This document shows positions 1-11,078 of a DNA stretch of 64,000 nucleotides, one piece after another. Within the stretch, counting starts at the first letter, position 1, and each line of letters starts with the position of its first letter. The stretch is from Fulvia fulva (lineage: Eukaryota > Ascomycota > Dothideomycetes > Mycosphaerellales > Mycosphaerellaceae), in assembly GCF_020509005.1 (NCBI RefSeq), contig NC_063020.1, positions 3,844,001 to 3,908,000 on the forward strand, given 5' to 3'. The position numbers were made by a program, and so were the translations under genes. The notes beneath the pieces are model-generated. The model searched no databases and was not told the origin of the DNA. It was given only the letters and a program-made list of their open reading frames with translations.

Positions 1-2217
1 GACAAAGTGCCTGCAGACTACCATGCATACACCATCAGTCCTGATCAGCAGCGAGTGCTGTGGGCGACCAACTACACCAAGCAGTATCGCCATTCCTACT
101 TCGCCAACTACCTCATTCAGGATGTTGAAACTGGGGATACTACACCACTCGTGGATGACCAGGTCGGCGACATTCAGTATGCCGAGTTTGCACCCGCGGG
201 GAATGCTATCGCCTTTGTGAGGGGCAACAACATGTTCATCAACAACAACGGCGAGATCACGCAGGTGACATCTGATGGCGGACCAGGTGAGTACAAATGA
301 CTGCCGAGCTAGTAACCACGGCTCAAGCTGTCTTGCACTGCGCGCTCACAGAGCCAGTGGATACTAGGAAACTCGTTGACAACAGCTAATATTTTTGCTC
401 TTGTAGACCTATTCCACGGAGTACCTGACTGGGTCTACGAAGAAGAGATCTTCGGAGATCGCAAGACATTCTGGTTCAGCCCGGATGCAGAATACATCGC
501 CTTCCTGAGCATGAACGAGACAGGCGTGGAGACTTTCACGATCCCATACTACATGAACGACCAGGAAGTGGCACCGCAATACCCTCGTGAATTGGACCTT
601 CGCTACCCAAAAGTCGGATCGACCAACCCAACAGTTGACTTCAACATGCTCGAGGTGGCGTCAAACACTATTCGCAACGTCCCGATCACTGCGTTCGAAC
701 GTGACGACCAGGTAGTTGGAGAAGTTGCGTGGGTTACTGAGGATCATTCAGCTGTCATCTACCGCGTGTTCAATCGTGTGCAAGATCTAGACAAGCATGT
801 ATTGGTCGATCCCGTTGCAGGAACCTCGCAGGTTGTCCGCGAGCGAGACGGCACCGATGGCTGGCTCGACAACACGCTGGCGATACAATACATCGGAGCG
901 ATTGGAGGCAGTGGTAATGCCACGAACGGGACTTACCAGAACGCAACTACATCTACCGATGCCTACTACGTAGATGAGTCCGACGAGAGCGGCTGGATGC
1001 ACATCTACCTCCACTCTGTCACAGGCGGCGAAGCCAAAGCCCTTACGTCTGGAGAGTGGGAAGTTACCTCAATCCTCAAAGTCGACACAACCCGCCAATT
1101 GATCTACTATCTTTCCACCGAACACCACAGCACGGAACGCCATCTCTACTCCATCAACTACTTCACTGGCGAGAAGACGGCCCTCGTAGACGACTCAGTC
1201 CCCGCCTACTGGTCCGCCTCCTTCTCCTCAAAAGGCGACTACTACATCCTCTCCTACCAAGGCCCCGACGTCCCCTACCAAGAAGTCTACAGCGTCAACT
1301 CCACCACCTCCCCCCTTACTGTCTTAACTTCCAACGCCGGCTTGGTAGCCAACATCAGCACCCTCGCCCTCCCAAACATAACCTACTTCGAGCTCCCCCA
1401 CCCCGACGGCTACAGCCTAAACGTAATGCAACGCCTCCCGCCCAACTTCGACCCCACCAAAAAGTACCCAGTCCTCTTCACGCCCTACGGCGGCCCAGGT
1501 GCCCAGGAGGTCTCCAAATCCTTCAAAACTCTGACCTGGCGCGCCTACATCTCCTCAGACCCCGAACTCGAATACATCACCTACACGATCGACAACCGCG
1601 GCACAGGCTACAAAGGTCGCGCCTTCCGCAGCACCGTTACCGGCCACCTCGGCCGCTTGGAGCCCCTGGACCAAATCTGGGCAGCGGAACAACTCATGGC
1701 CCAGAACTCCTTCATCGACGCCGAGAAAGTGGGCATGTGGGGCTGGTCTTTCGGTGGGTACTTGACCGCCAAAGTCCTCGAGCAAAACTCCAACGTCTTC
1801 TCCCTCGGCCTCATCACGGCGCCCGTCTCCGACTGGCGTTTCTACGACTCCATGTATACGGAGCGCTACATGAAGCGGCTAGAAGACAACGAGGCGGGCT
1901 ACAACGAGACTGCCGTGCGGGACGTGGATGGGTTTAAGAATGTCCGAGGCGGGTTTGCGGTTATGCATGGGACGGGGGATGATAATGTGCATTATCAGAA
2001 TTCTGCTGCGTTGGTGGATTTGTTGGTGGGGGGTGGGGTGGGGCCGCAGAAGATGGAGATGGTGGCGTTTACGGATAGTGATCATGGGATTGTGTATAAT
2101 GGGGCCAGGGCGTGGATTTATCGGTTTTTGACGGGGAGGTTGTGGGAGGAGAGGGAGAGGGAGAGTGGGGGGTTGGTTGTGCAGCATCAGTGGAGTAGGA
2201 GGGAGGTTGTTGTTTGA
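1..2217 (+). CDS. Dipeptidyl-peptidase IV-like serine protease (S9B), 5' end missing
   Basis: This is an S9B prolyl dipeptidyl aminopeptidase, which removes X-Pro or X-Ala dipeptides from peptide N-termini. Exon 1 runs from the window edge to 286 and exon 2 from 407 to 2217. The intron 287-406 has a GTGAGT donor, a GCTAAT branch and a TTGTAG acceptor, and splicing restores the family motif [10 protein letters not shown]. The beta-propeller region is followed by the alpha/beta-hydrolase domain with the nucleophile motif GWSFGGY (Ser codon at 1747), the Asp motif GTGDDNVH and the His motif DSDHGI, so the catalytic triad is complete. The N-terminus lies outside the window, so I cannot tell a secreted DPP-IV from a vacuolar DapB/DAP2 type with an N-terminal anchor. 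Coding sequence from about 1140 to 1800 is strikingly C-rich and the last 290 bases are G-rich. Confidence 0.95.
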
Positions 2218-4300
2218 CGTATATTGATAGATGGAAAGTGAGGGAAGCATGATAGTGGTAGTGATTATGAACTTGCAGTAGCTGTTGTATTGATCAATTG
2301 CTATATATGGATGATGAGCGTGAGGCTTGAGCTATGTTCTGTAGGTGAAACGTTGGAAGAGGCCGGCGTCGTGAAGCTGATGCTTCTGTCCTCAGTCTCT
2401 GGCACAATGTGGTCAGCACAGGAAAGGGGGAGACAAAGTATGTCCCGCTGCAAGAGTGCGGATCGGTTGCGGGAGATGCCCTGTGGAGGCGCTGATATGA
2501 GCTGCACAGCCATGTCATCCGGAAGAAGACCCCTTCGAATCTCTGTTTCGAGATATGCCGGAGCGAATGTGGACTCCGCGCTATCAGTCATTACCCATTT
2601 CTAGACCTCGAACGGCGAAGTACGGATTCGCTGCTCATGTTAGTCATTGTTTGTGATCAGGCCATCACTATCGCCATCGCTCTCAGTATACAGCGGTTGG
2701 TGCTTCCCAAAGATCCCGATGGACATTACCCGACGAGAATCGTCTGCTGCTGAACACACAAAATGTTAGTCACACGACTCTTGTCTTGCCGCATTTCTCA
2801 TTATCGAGCTGGCGTCTCGGCGACGGCCAACAACTCTTGACATGCACCATTCCTGGTTGCTCAAGGCTTAATTGCGGTGCCCGAATAGATCCTGAATTTC
2901 TTGACACGGCGGATCCTGGCTTCGCGTGGTCTATCTGGGAGGTACGTACCCAAGATTGAAGTCATTTCGCTGCAAGATGGGGCTTCAACCAGTTGGAAGC
3001 CTTCCACGTTCTCCGGCGAAACGAGATGATGCGCGTGTTGCTCTTCAGGAGGCGCAGGCGTGGGAGCGCATCTGGCTGACAATCTTTTCGTGGCACCTGA
3101 AGAATCGTGTAACCCTGGAGCGAGATGGATGTACCTTTTGGAAGTACTTTCTTTTGGGCGGCGGCGCTGGAGCGGAATGGCAGCGATCAGTGAGCAGCAA
3201 TGTTGCATCATTGCAGACCTTGATGGCGAGCAAGGCCGATGGTGTGCATAGTGAGATGGCGTCGGTGCTGCAGTTTCTTCACTGTGGTGGTTGTGCGTAC
3301 GCGACGCCGCAGTTCAGGCGCAGAGCGAACGAGAATGATCCTGGCCGGCATCTCAAGGGCGGCAGGATGATGTTCGATGCAAGAAAGAGGGAGGTGCTTG
3401 GGTGGTGCAGCAGCCTAGCAGGCCTGTCACAGCGTCATAGACGCATTTAGTAAGGCTCGCAGCTTATCACAAACGCGGGTCGTGGCCAGGAATACCGTTG
3501 CACTTCAAACAGGAGCAAGATTCCACGTATCTCATGGCAGCATCATGACAGAGGAGTACAAGCGAGAAAGTAGATAGATTCCTGTCTCACATAGCGGCTG
3601 CTGATCAGTGTGCGACGAAGTGGTGCCACAAGGCGGCGCCCTGCGCCATCAACATCACTGCGAGACGTCTGCCGCCATCGGAGTATTAGATACCAGCACG
3701 ACTCTGCCGCAATCCCCTTCTTACTGCCTGCTTTGCCTACGATACCACCGCCAAACAGTGTTTCGTCCAGCTCCGCGACATCTCTCCATTGGTGGGGAAA
3801 CGGCATTACGCCTTGGATCGCTGGCGATCGCGTGTCGGATATGTGGTACTGAGGTATAGCTACCTGAGCTACGACTAGCCGCGCCTTCGGGCCTGCACAG
3901 CTGGAGTGTCGTCTGATCGCGCGATATCACATCAACAAGCACGTGGTCTACACTGCAATACAGGGGGAAACGCACCGCCGTTCCCTCGACTGCAACATCA
4001 ACATACCGGTGTGTGGTCTGCAACGAGGCCGAACAACAAGAACGATACAATACCGCGTCGCCAGCCCTTATCGCGGTCCATCCCCGGCGGCGATCAGTCG
4101 TGAGCTCACCATCACCGCATCTGGCAGCTGCAACACCACTACACACCTGCGCTACTTTGCTACTCGGTTGAGCGGCGACTGGCCTCTACACCACTACTGA
4201 CACTCGCACGACCTTGTTGCGGCCCTGCGCCGACGAACAAAGCACTTGCGACTGCAGCAAGCACCTATCTGTCCTTATCGCCGCTTCAGCTTCAGCCACC
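2218..4300. other. Intergenic, no gene supported
   Basis: About 2.1 kb between the peptidase and the next plus-strand gene. It contains a 174-codon plus-strand ORF (2926-3450) and antisense ORFs, but none has recognisable domains, a good start context or intron signals. The last few hundred bases are probably the promoter and 5' leader of the downstream gene. Confidence 0.6.
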
Positions 4301-6118
4301 ATGGCTTTCCAGCAGCCACAGCAACGACCGCAACCCAGCAGGCACATCTCCATCCCACAGCAGCAGTCCGAAGCAGCACCATTGTCGCCAGCACGGAAGC
4401 GCACCGTCGAAGAGTCCCCGGAATGGATCTTGTTCACACCGCAGAACGACGGACGCTCCGTATCGTGCACGTCGCAAACGCCCCGCACGGCGACACATCT
4501 CTCGGACTTTGGATCGTTGGAAACTCATATCAAATCGCAACCCCGGGGCCGAAGTCACGACGACGAGGATGGTGGGTCCGAGGAGGACGATGAGGCCGAA
4601 CTTGACAGTCTAGATGACGGCCTACATGCCTTCCACCACCCTTCGTGGTCAGCCGGCTCGCAACCTCTAGATCAGAGCGGCGGGACAGTGCTGCCAACAC
4701 ACGATGGATTTGGTGGCTTTCCTGGCTCATCAGCGGCATTACAGGAGCAACTGTGGCAATTCGAGCGATACAACCCAGCGCGGAAGAACAAGCATGTGAG
4801 GCAGCGGAGTAGTGTGCAGCGACGGCTCGGCGTCTTGGAAGAGGAAGAGCATCTATCGCCGGAGGATGAGAGGACAGCACGAATCGAGAAGTGGCGATTG
4901 GACCAGAGCAGAGCAGTCTTGGAGGAGATCGAACGTGAGACTAGGCGTCGGCGAAGGCGAATGTCCCGGATGAGCTCTACTGTTGGCAGTGATGTTCGGA
5001 GGCAGTCAATACACGATGCGCTTGCGTCGAAAGTACTGACAAGGCAAGATTCTGTTATCCACGAAGCAACAGAACCTGCAGAGAACGAGACATCAAAGCC
5101 AAGCGACTCGTTCTGGCGGCGCATTACCAGGAAAGTGATTCAAGACCTAATCGGCCTGGACGAGACCACGCTCTCCGTCATCTTTGGCGAACAACTGGTC
5201 GAGGATTCGTCTCCCACTCCCACTCAACCTTCACCCATTGCCGCCGCTGTACAACGAGAATCACGCGTTGCCTTCCACGACTCCAAGCCGACCTGGGAGC
5301 TCAAGCTGCTCGATCGCATAGCCCGCGAACTGGGCATCTTGGTCCACCAGCTCTCCGACTTCGACGGTACTGCCTTCAAGACCTACAAGAACGCCCAACA
5401 ACAGAACATCGAATACGCCGGCCTCCCTCGTGACTTCCCACGCCAACCATCACTCCGACAACGAAGGCGAGCAGAGAAGGCGCGTGCTGGTGAGGCTTCA
5501 TCCGAGGCTGTCTTCACACCAACGGTGCCACAATCGCCACTACCGCAGACAGAAGAGACGGATACATCGTTGTGGGGCATCGAGGAAGAGCCAGAGGAGG
5601 CTGCCGATGATGAGACTGTCGCACTGCAGCAAGAGCGCGAGTACTGGGAGAAGGATATCGACGTGAAGATGATCTTCCAATACCTCAAAGACCGCTTCGC
5701 GAAACAGTCTGAAGACGCACCCGTTGCCCCGGCCGAGCTCAGCGGACCACTTCCTGCATCCTGGGCGACGAATGTTGGCGCTTCGGCCTCAGCTTTGAGC
5801 ACATCACCCGAAGGTCTGCGCAGAGCTGAGATCATCAAGAGACAGCACCCGCTCGTGTCGCGTGCCGCCGAACGCGCAGCACAGCGCGCTGAGGCCACCG
5901 CTGCGCAGAATCGAAGGCGGGAATCACTGCTGCGACGACATCAGATGCAGACGTTGATGCAGAAGAGGAGCAGCAGCTGTGCTAGTCAGAGCACTAAGCG
6001 TAGTCGACACAGCAGAAGCGGTAGCTCGCGACATTACTGGGATCTTGGTGGGAGTGTGGGCAGTCATGGTAGTGGGCCTGCCATGTCTTCTGCACTGGGT
6101 GGATGGGGCGAGGTGTAA
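4301..6118 (+). CDS. Conserved-looking fungal protein of unknown function, 605 aa
   Basis: I do not recognise this protein. The ORF is open from 4214, but I place the start at 4301 because of the strong GCCACCATGG context. The single-exon product is hydrophilic. It has a Gln/Pro-rich N-terminus, an acidic stretch (EEDDEAELDSLDDG), and a charged, probably coiled-coil segment around residues 175-235 rich in Glu and Arg. A segment with FWRRITRKVIQDLIGLD precedes a central folded-looking block with WELKLLDRIARELGILVHQL, and a block with WEKDIDVKMIFQYLKDRF follows. The C-terminus is basic and Ser-rich. There is no signal peptide or membrane segment, so a cytoplasmic or nuclear protein is likely. 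The conserved-looking hydrophobic/aromatic blocks amid low complexity suggest a real gene. Confidence 0.8.
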   Translation: MAFQQPQQRPQPSRHISIPQQQSEAAPLSPARKRTVEESPEWILFTPQNDGRSVSCTSQTPRTATHLSDFGSLETHIKSQPRGRSHDDEDGGSEEDDEAELDSLDDGLHAFHHPSWSAGSQPLDQSGGTVLPTHDGFGGFPGSSAALQEQLWQFERYNPARKNKHVRQRSSVQRRLGVLEEEEHLSPEDERTARIEKWRLDQSRAVLEEIERETRRRRRRMSRMSSTVGSDVRRQSIHDALASKVLTRQDSVIHEATEPAENETSKPSDSFWRRITRKVIQDLIGLDETTLSVIFGEQLVEDSSPTPTQPSPIAAAVQRESRVAFHDSKPTWELKLLDRIARELGILVHQLSDFDGTAFKTYKNAQQQNIEYAGLPRDFPRQPSLRQRRRAEKARAGEASSEAVFTPTVPQSPLPQTEETDTSLWGIEEEPEEAADDETVALQQEREYWEKDIDVKMIFQYLKDRFAKQSEDAPVAPAELSGPLPASWATNVGASASALSTSPEGLRRAEIIKRQHPLVSRAAERAAQRAEATAAQNRRRESLLRRHQMQTLMQKRSSSCASQSTKRSRHSRSGSSRHYWDLGGSVGSHGSGPAMSSALGGWGEV

Positions 6119-6593
6119 GTTGAGGTGGGCCTGGGAGCATTACAGCCACTATTCGGATCTAGAATTTGTGTCCCCGCGGAGGCGAGATTCTGTGTTGGGT
6201 ACTACGTTGTGAGCGTTTGAAGGACAGCGAGCGCAGCTGTATGATACCACTTGATATAAGGTCTCAGCTAGCATGTTAGCAATGAAGCCAGCAAGCCTTT
6301 TACAGGCGAAGCAGTATTTTCCTCTCTATCTATCAAAGATACATGTACCTTCCTCATATTCCATATTCCATGAATGACGATACATCGCTAAGCTCCCAAG
6401 TTCAAAACTTGCAAACATACATTGTACCTCCACCACATCCACCTCCCTCTCACCCACAAAAAGTACATCTCCGCCCCCCCCCCACCCTCTCCAGATCCCA
6501 CACCAACAAAACCCACACACCCCGTCCCTCCCTCCCTCCCTCCCTCATCCAACCCAGCCCAACATATCCACCCCCCCCCTTTCCATCAACCAT
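6119..6593. other. 3' flank, pyrimidine-rich
   Basis: Contains the 3' flank of the preceding gene and a C-rich tract with short C and TCCC runs between about 6470 and 6580. No gene is seen. Confidence 0.5.
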
Positions 6594-6964
6594 CTAAACC
6601 GTCTTCTCACTCCCACTCCCACTCCCACTCCCACCCTCACTCCTCCTCGACGAGGATGTTGTTCTGGAACTACTCTTACTGATACTCCTCAAGAGCGAGA
6701 ATCTCCGACTATGGCCGGGGCTTCCAATTCCGTTTGGGGGGCTGGTGATGTTGTAGCGTTTTGTCTCGGGGACGTCGGCGAAGGAGGTTGTTTTGTTGTT
6801 CGTGTTGGCGTTCGCGATGGGGATGGGGGGGAGGGCTTTGCCTGAAGACCGCTGGAGTCAGTATGTTGGACGGGAGGCTTTCTGGGGTCGTGAGGTGATG
6901 TGAGGTGAGGTGAGGTAAGGTCAGAGGCTAGAGGCTAGAGGTATACATGATGAAGTATGTGCAT
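6594..6964 (-). CDS. Small or partial unrecognised protein; 3' exon clear, 5' exon speculative
   Basis: On the minus strand, 6851 down to 6594 is open and ends in TAG. It reads as convincing protein (including PETKRYNITSPP, GSPGHSRRFSLLRSISKSSS and a GSGSGSGS tail) but has no internal Met. A splice acceptor (CATACTGACTCCAG) sits immediately upstream and an in-frame TGA lies inside the presumed intron. One model that works joins a six-codon exon 6964-6947 (ATG, donor GTATAC) through intron 6946-6852, giving about 91 aa. The first exon is weak evidence, so the real gene may start elsewhere or the segment may be a relic. The Ser/Arg-rich tail resembles cytoplasmic C-termini of fungal membrane proteins. 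It lies tail-on behind ADE2 on the same strand. Confidence 0.4.
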
Positions 6965-7072
6965 TTTCCGTGTGGGTAGGGTATCTACTCGCTATGGAGG
7001 ATCTAGGGATTGTATTGTATCGTGTGACTTTTTGATGATGGATGCGGAAACCGACGAGGCTGAAGGAACAAA

Positions 7073-8830
7073 TCACTTCTTACCCAAATACTGCTCCGCA
7101 TACGCCTCCGCCCCAATCTCCACCAACTTCTCATCCTTCGCGCGCACTTCCCTCTCAGAATCAGCCATATACGTCTCCACCCTCCGTCGAATCTCCATAT
7201 CCGCGCTCCCAAGAATTCTCGCCGCAAGGAGAGCCGCGTTGACGCTATTATTGATGGAAACCGTCGCGACAGGCACGCCGCGCGGCATATTGCAGATACT
7301 CAGCAACGAGTCCATGCCATCTCCAATACTGGGCTTCACGGGGACGCCGATGACGGGGAGAGGCGTGTAGGCGGCTGTCATACCGGGGAGGTGAGCGGCG
7401 CCGCCGGCTGCGGCGATGATGACGCGGATGGTGGTGTCTTTGGCGCTGGTGGCGAATTCGGCCATCCAGGATGGGGTGCGGTGGGCAGAGGTTATGCGGG
7501 TGGTGTAGGGGATGCCGAATTTGGAGAGGATCGATAGGCCCGGTTGGAGGACGGGGAGGTCGGAGTCGGAGCCCATTACGATTGCTACGAGGGGGTTGGA
7601 CTCTTGCTGGGGAGCGGAGTCGGTGGTTTCTGAGTCTGCGGTGGTGGTGTTGGCGCGGGAGATGGTCGGGGTGGGTTTGGGCTTGCCGGCGTCGACGTGG
7701 TCTATCATGGGTTGGATGAGGCGTTCGGCTTCGGACATGGTTTTGGCGCAGACGGTGATGTGGCCCATTTTGCGGCCTTTGGTTGCTGTGCCTTTGCCGT
7801 AGAGGTGCACTTTTGTTCGGCGCTGCTTGATGGCTTCGCGAGCGGCGATGAGGTGCGAGTCGGGTGCTTCGGTGCCTAGGATGTTGAGCATGATGCTTGG
7901 TTCGCGGAGTTCGAGGTCTTCTTGGTGGAGCGGTAGGTCGAGGATGGCGCGGAGATGAGCTTCGTACTGGGAGACGGGGCAGCCTTCGATCGTGTAGTGT
8001 CCAGAGTTATGCGGTCGCGGTGCGATTTCGTTGATGAGGATCTCGTCGTTCATGAGCAGGAACATTTCCACGCCAAAGACACCTTTGCCCCAGAAGCAGG
8101 AGACGGCATGTTTGGCCAGTTCTTGAGCTTTCTTGTTGATCTCCTTACTAACACCTCTTGCAGGAGTGTATGTGAGCTTGCAGATGCTGTCTTCGTGGAT
8201 CGTTTCTGTTGTTGGGAATGAAAGCACCTCATTCTCCGTCTTGACCACCATGACTGCCAGCTCCATACGGAAGTTGGCCCACTTCTCTGCGTACAGCTCG
8301 CGATTCGCGCCCAGTGCTTCCAGCGCAGGCTTGAAATCCGTCTTCGTCTTGATAGCAAAGTTGCCTCGTCCATCATACGCATCCTTCCTCGTCTTCAACA
8401 TCAACGGCAGTCCCAACTCGCCACTGACCTTCTCCAATTCCCTAATCGTCGGCTCCTCCAGCGCGACACTCTCCGCCGACGCCACTCCATACTTCTTCAG
8501 ATGCCACTTCTGCAAAAACTTGTCCTGGATCGTCCGGATCGTCTTCCAGCTGGGCTGCACATCGACCTGCTCACAGAGCTCCTCGAGCATTTCCGTGTCC
8601 ACATGCTCAATTTCCACCGTCACCACGTCGGAACGGTTAGCAAGCTCCTGTATCGCCCGTCGGTCTTTAAAAGAGCCATTGACGTGTCCGTCGTGGTTTG
8701 CGACTTGCTTCGCGGGTGATCCGGGCTTGTCGAGGAAGTTGACTTTGATTTCTAGCAGGTTTGCGGCTTCCACCAGCATGCGACCGAGTTGGCCTCCGCC
8801 AAGCACTCCCACCGCTTTCTCAGATGCCAT
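7073..8830 (-). CDS. ADE2: Phosphoribosylaminoimidazole carboxylase (PurK-PurE fusion)
   Basis: AIR carboxylase of de novo purine synthesis, the fungal fusion of an ATP-grasp PurK-like domain with a PurE mutase domain. The 585-aa product starts at MASEKAVGVLGGGQLGRM. I prefer this ATG at 8830 to the upstream one because the glycine-rich nucleotide fold begins right after it. ATP-grasp signatures include the region with LPLMLKTRKDAYDGRGNF and INEIAPRPHNSGHYTIE. The C-terminal 170 residues carry the PurE motifs MGSDSDLPV, SAHRTP and AAAGGAAHLPGM. Length matches the yeast enzyme (571 aa) and there are no introns. It is transcribed toward 7073; eL18 lies upstream on the same strand. Loss of this enzyme gives red adenine auxotrophs in yeasts. 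Confidence 0.97.
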   Translation of the reverse strand: MASEKAVGVLGGGQLGRMLVEAANLLEIKVNFLDKPGSPAKQVANHDGHVNGSFKDRRAIQELANRSDVVTVEIEHVDTEMLEELCEQVDVQPSWKTIRTIQDKFLQKWHLKKYGVASAESVALEEPTIRELEKVSGELGLPLMLKTRKDAYDGRGNFAIKTKTDFKPALEALGANRELYAEKWANFRMELAVMVVKTENEVLSFPTTETIHEDSICKLTYTPARGVSKEINKKAQELAKHAVSCFWGKGVFGVEMFLLMNDEILINEIAPRPHNSGHYTIEGCPVSQYEAHLRAILDLPLHQEDLELREPSIMLNILGTEAPDSHLIAAREAIKQRRTKVHLYGKGTATKGRKMGHITVCAKTMSEAERLIQPMIDHVDAGKPKPTPTISRANTTTADSETTDSAPQQESNPLVAIVMGSDSDLPVLQPGLSILSKFGIPYTTRITSAHRTPSWMAEFATSAKDTTIRVIIAAAGGAAHLPGMTAAYTPLPVIGVPVKPSIGDGMDSLLSICNMPRGVPVATVSINNSVNAALLAARILGSADMEIRRRVETYMADSEREVRAKDEKLVEIGAEAYAEQYLGKK

Positions 8831-9489
8831 GTCGTCGCGAGAAGTATTGTCTGGGATCAAGCCAGGAATTAGCACTTCACTCCTTAACAGTATATGCCGT
8901 TGGTGGTCTCATTCATGTTCTTCACGAGTGAATGTGGTGCGCTTTTTGGCGCGAAAAAGCTGAACCGAAGTTTGGGAGACAGCTTGTGACTCGAAAGTGA
9001 GAAATTACCCTTCACAGGAGCGAGCTAGGTTTCGAGCTTCACGGGACATAACAGTTTTATAGCTAACATCGCGACATCACGGTACAGCGGTAGCATGAAC
9101 ACCCGTTCCTGTCAAATGTCTCCATCACGAGCTCCTCCAATGCATCCGAGCCTCCGACGCTAATTGCTAGAATGGCTTGGATGGGCAGTGCAGCAAGGGT
9201 GTATCACGGGGAAACCCTGGCGCGTCTTCACGACTACTGAGATGCGGAGGCACGATGGTGGCACAACAGTGGATATGATAAGAGAAGCGCGAAGAAGCAG
9301 TGGTGATCGGACGTTTTCGTTCGTAGCACTGCAGATTTCCTAACAGGATCGGCAAGTGCCTTGTCATGCCATGGAAGAAGAGACATTCCGGCATCCCGAG
9401 CCGATCGTGCCCAAATGTAGCACGCCAGCCATTCCTGCGCCGAGTCCACGCCTTGATACCATCTAGAAGATACACATAATGTGCACTTC
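8831..9489. other. ADE2 promoter and eL18 3' flank
   Basis: 660 bases between two minus-strand genes. It must hold the ADE2 promoter and the eL18 terminator. No further gene or clear binding site was recognised. Confidence 0.6.
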
Positions 9490-10424
9490 TTAGACCTTGA
9501 AACCACGCGACCGTCTGCGACCACGGGCACGCTCGAACTTGCGGCCCTTGCTCTCGACGAATGGCTTCTGTAGGGGCTGTTAGCAGTTGCCCGACGTACG
9601 AAGATACGATTGAGACTTGCCTTGTCGGTGTGTGGGCCGAAGCCGAAGTGCTTGACGGACTCACGCGAGTTCTTTGGTCCACGGAGGAGGATGACGTTGG
9701 AGCCAGTTGGTGCCTTGAGGGCGAGCTCGTCGAAGGTGAGGCACTCACCGCCGGCCTTGAGGATGCGGGCACGGGCAGTGGCAGTGAACTTGAGAGCGCA
9801 GATGCTCAACTTTGGAACCTCGAGGAGACGGTTGTCATCGGTGACAGTGCCGACGACAGCTCGGATCTTGCCATCCTGCTGCTCAGCGTTGTGCTTGTTG
9901 GCGGAGATGGCCACAATCTTGGAGATCGAGAGTGGTGGGGTGTTGATGCGCGACATGCGCAGTCTGTTTGCCCAGTCAGAGATCTGACTTGCTCCATATT
10001 CCTGCTATTCTCTTCACGTACCTCCTCAGAACGGTAGCATTGAACTTGCTGTCGGTTCGGCGGTTGAGGAAAGTGTACAACTTGTGCAACAGCTTTCGGT
10101 ACGGGTTGGTGCTGGATGGCGCCTAACATTTTCATGTCAGACTCGCAGATTCTTTCACCTCTGCTCAAAAGTAAGGTATATATACCTTTCGGTGACCCGA
10201 GGACACGTGGTGCTTGTCGAGATCTGTACACAGTGGCTGTTAGCATGATATTCCCTCTTCAAATGTGCTGGGGGAGGCCTCTGGGTCGGTGCGGTTTTCG
10301 AGGTGTGCGATGTGTCTCCCAACGTGCGTTCCTTCTCCTTCGCAACCACGACCACAACCCCAGCGCATCCGACCCAGTGTCCACCCTCCACATGCTTTCG
10401 CATCTTCGACGTACCGATACCCAT
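9490..10424 (-). CDS. RPL18: 60S ribosomal protein eL18, five exons
   Basis: Large-subunit ribosomal protein eL18, 189 aa. Exons on the minus strand are 10424-10415 (only 10 nt, ATG plus seven bases), 10223-10186, 10122-10022, 9963-9621 and 9567-9490; phases are consistent throughout. The N-terminus [20 protein letters not shown], the core VVGTVTDD and [20 protein letters not shown], and the basic tail [15 protein letters not shown] are diagnostic. Intron 1 is long (191 nt), as is usual for fungal ribosomal-protein genes. Intron 4 (9620-9568, 53 nt) uses a GC donor (AAG|GCAAGT) instead of GT, and this is required to join HTDK to KPFVESKG. The whole conserved protein is present, so the gene should be functional. 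Confidence 0.95.
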
Positions 10425-11078
10425 TGCGGCGGTGTTGTTGACTTGACTGGCGCGACGACCTTGAGGAAAGAGCGACTGGACAAAACGTGAAGCCGAGATT
10501 TGAGATTGAGCGAAAACCCGCCAAGATTTGTGGGAAGTGGGTCAAACTTACATAAGCTTGCATCTCTAGCGCGCCTTCCTCGATCGTTTCCCCTTCTTGT
10601 GGGCTGCACGACGACACTTCACCTGTACATCCTCATACCTCCTCATCGTCCTCCCGAAGCTGAACGAAGGCCTTGATCAATGGTAGTCTCATTCACACTA
10701 CCCGCTGGTTGAGAGCAACATTCGATGGCTCAGTCGGGAAGTTGCATCGTTCTTTGAATATGCTCGAGGTTATAGCACACCATCATCATCCGTCAGATGC
10801 CTCTATGCAGTCTCTGACTTATCAGCGGTCAATGTTCCGCTGCATGGTCGCTGCATAGGGAATGTGTGAAGCTTAGCAGTGGCTGGCAGCAAACACCGGC
10901 CATATCCTGGTAGTTCTGCCGGAGCATGGTGGTGTTCTCCAAGTTCACCTTATCTCGACCATACTCCTCACTCATGTCCGCGCCCACTGGCAATCCTGGA
11001 CGAGGTCGAACACGAACCGGCCGCAGGAAGACGTTGCACCTGGCTGCATGTTTCGCACTGTTGTCGTTGTTCTTGACC
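10425..11078. other. eL18 promoter region
   Basis: Upstream of eL18 on the minus strand and upstream of the M14 pseudogene on the plus strand. It holds the ribosomal-protein promoter; no gene was supported. Confidence 0.55.

Noticed and set aside
1056..1937. 293-codon ORF in another frame of the peptidase gene
   Set aside because: Its Arg/His/Pro/Leu-rich composition is the shadow of C-rich coding sequence; the peptidase frame carries all the family motifs.
2926..3450. 174-codon plus-strand ORF in a 2-kb gap
   Set aside because: No domain, poor start context, no conserved-looking block; kept only as a remark in the intergenic entry.
8133..8963. 276-codon plus-strand ORF
   Set aside because: Antisense to ADE2, low-complexity Ser-rich and without a domain.
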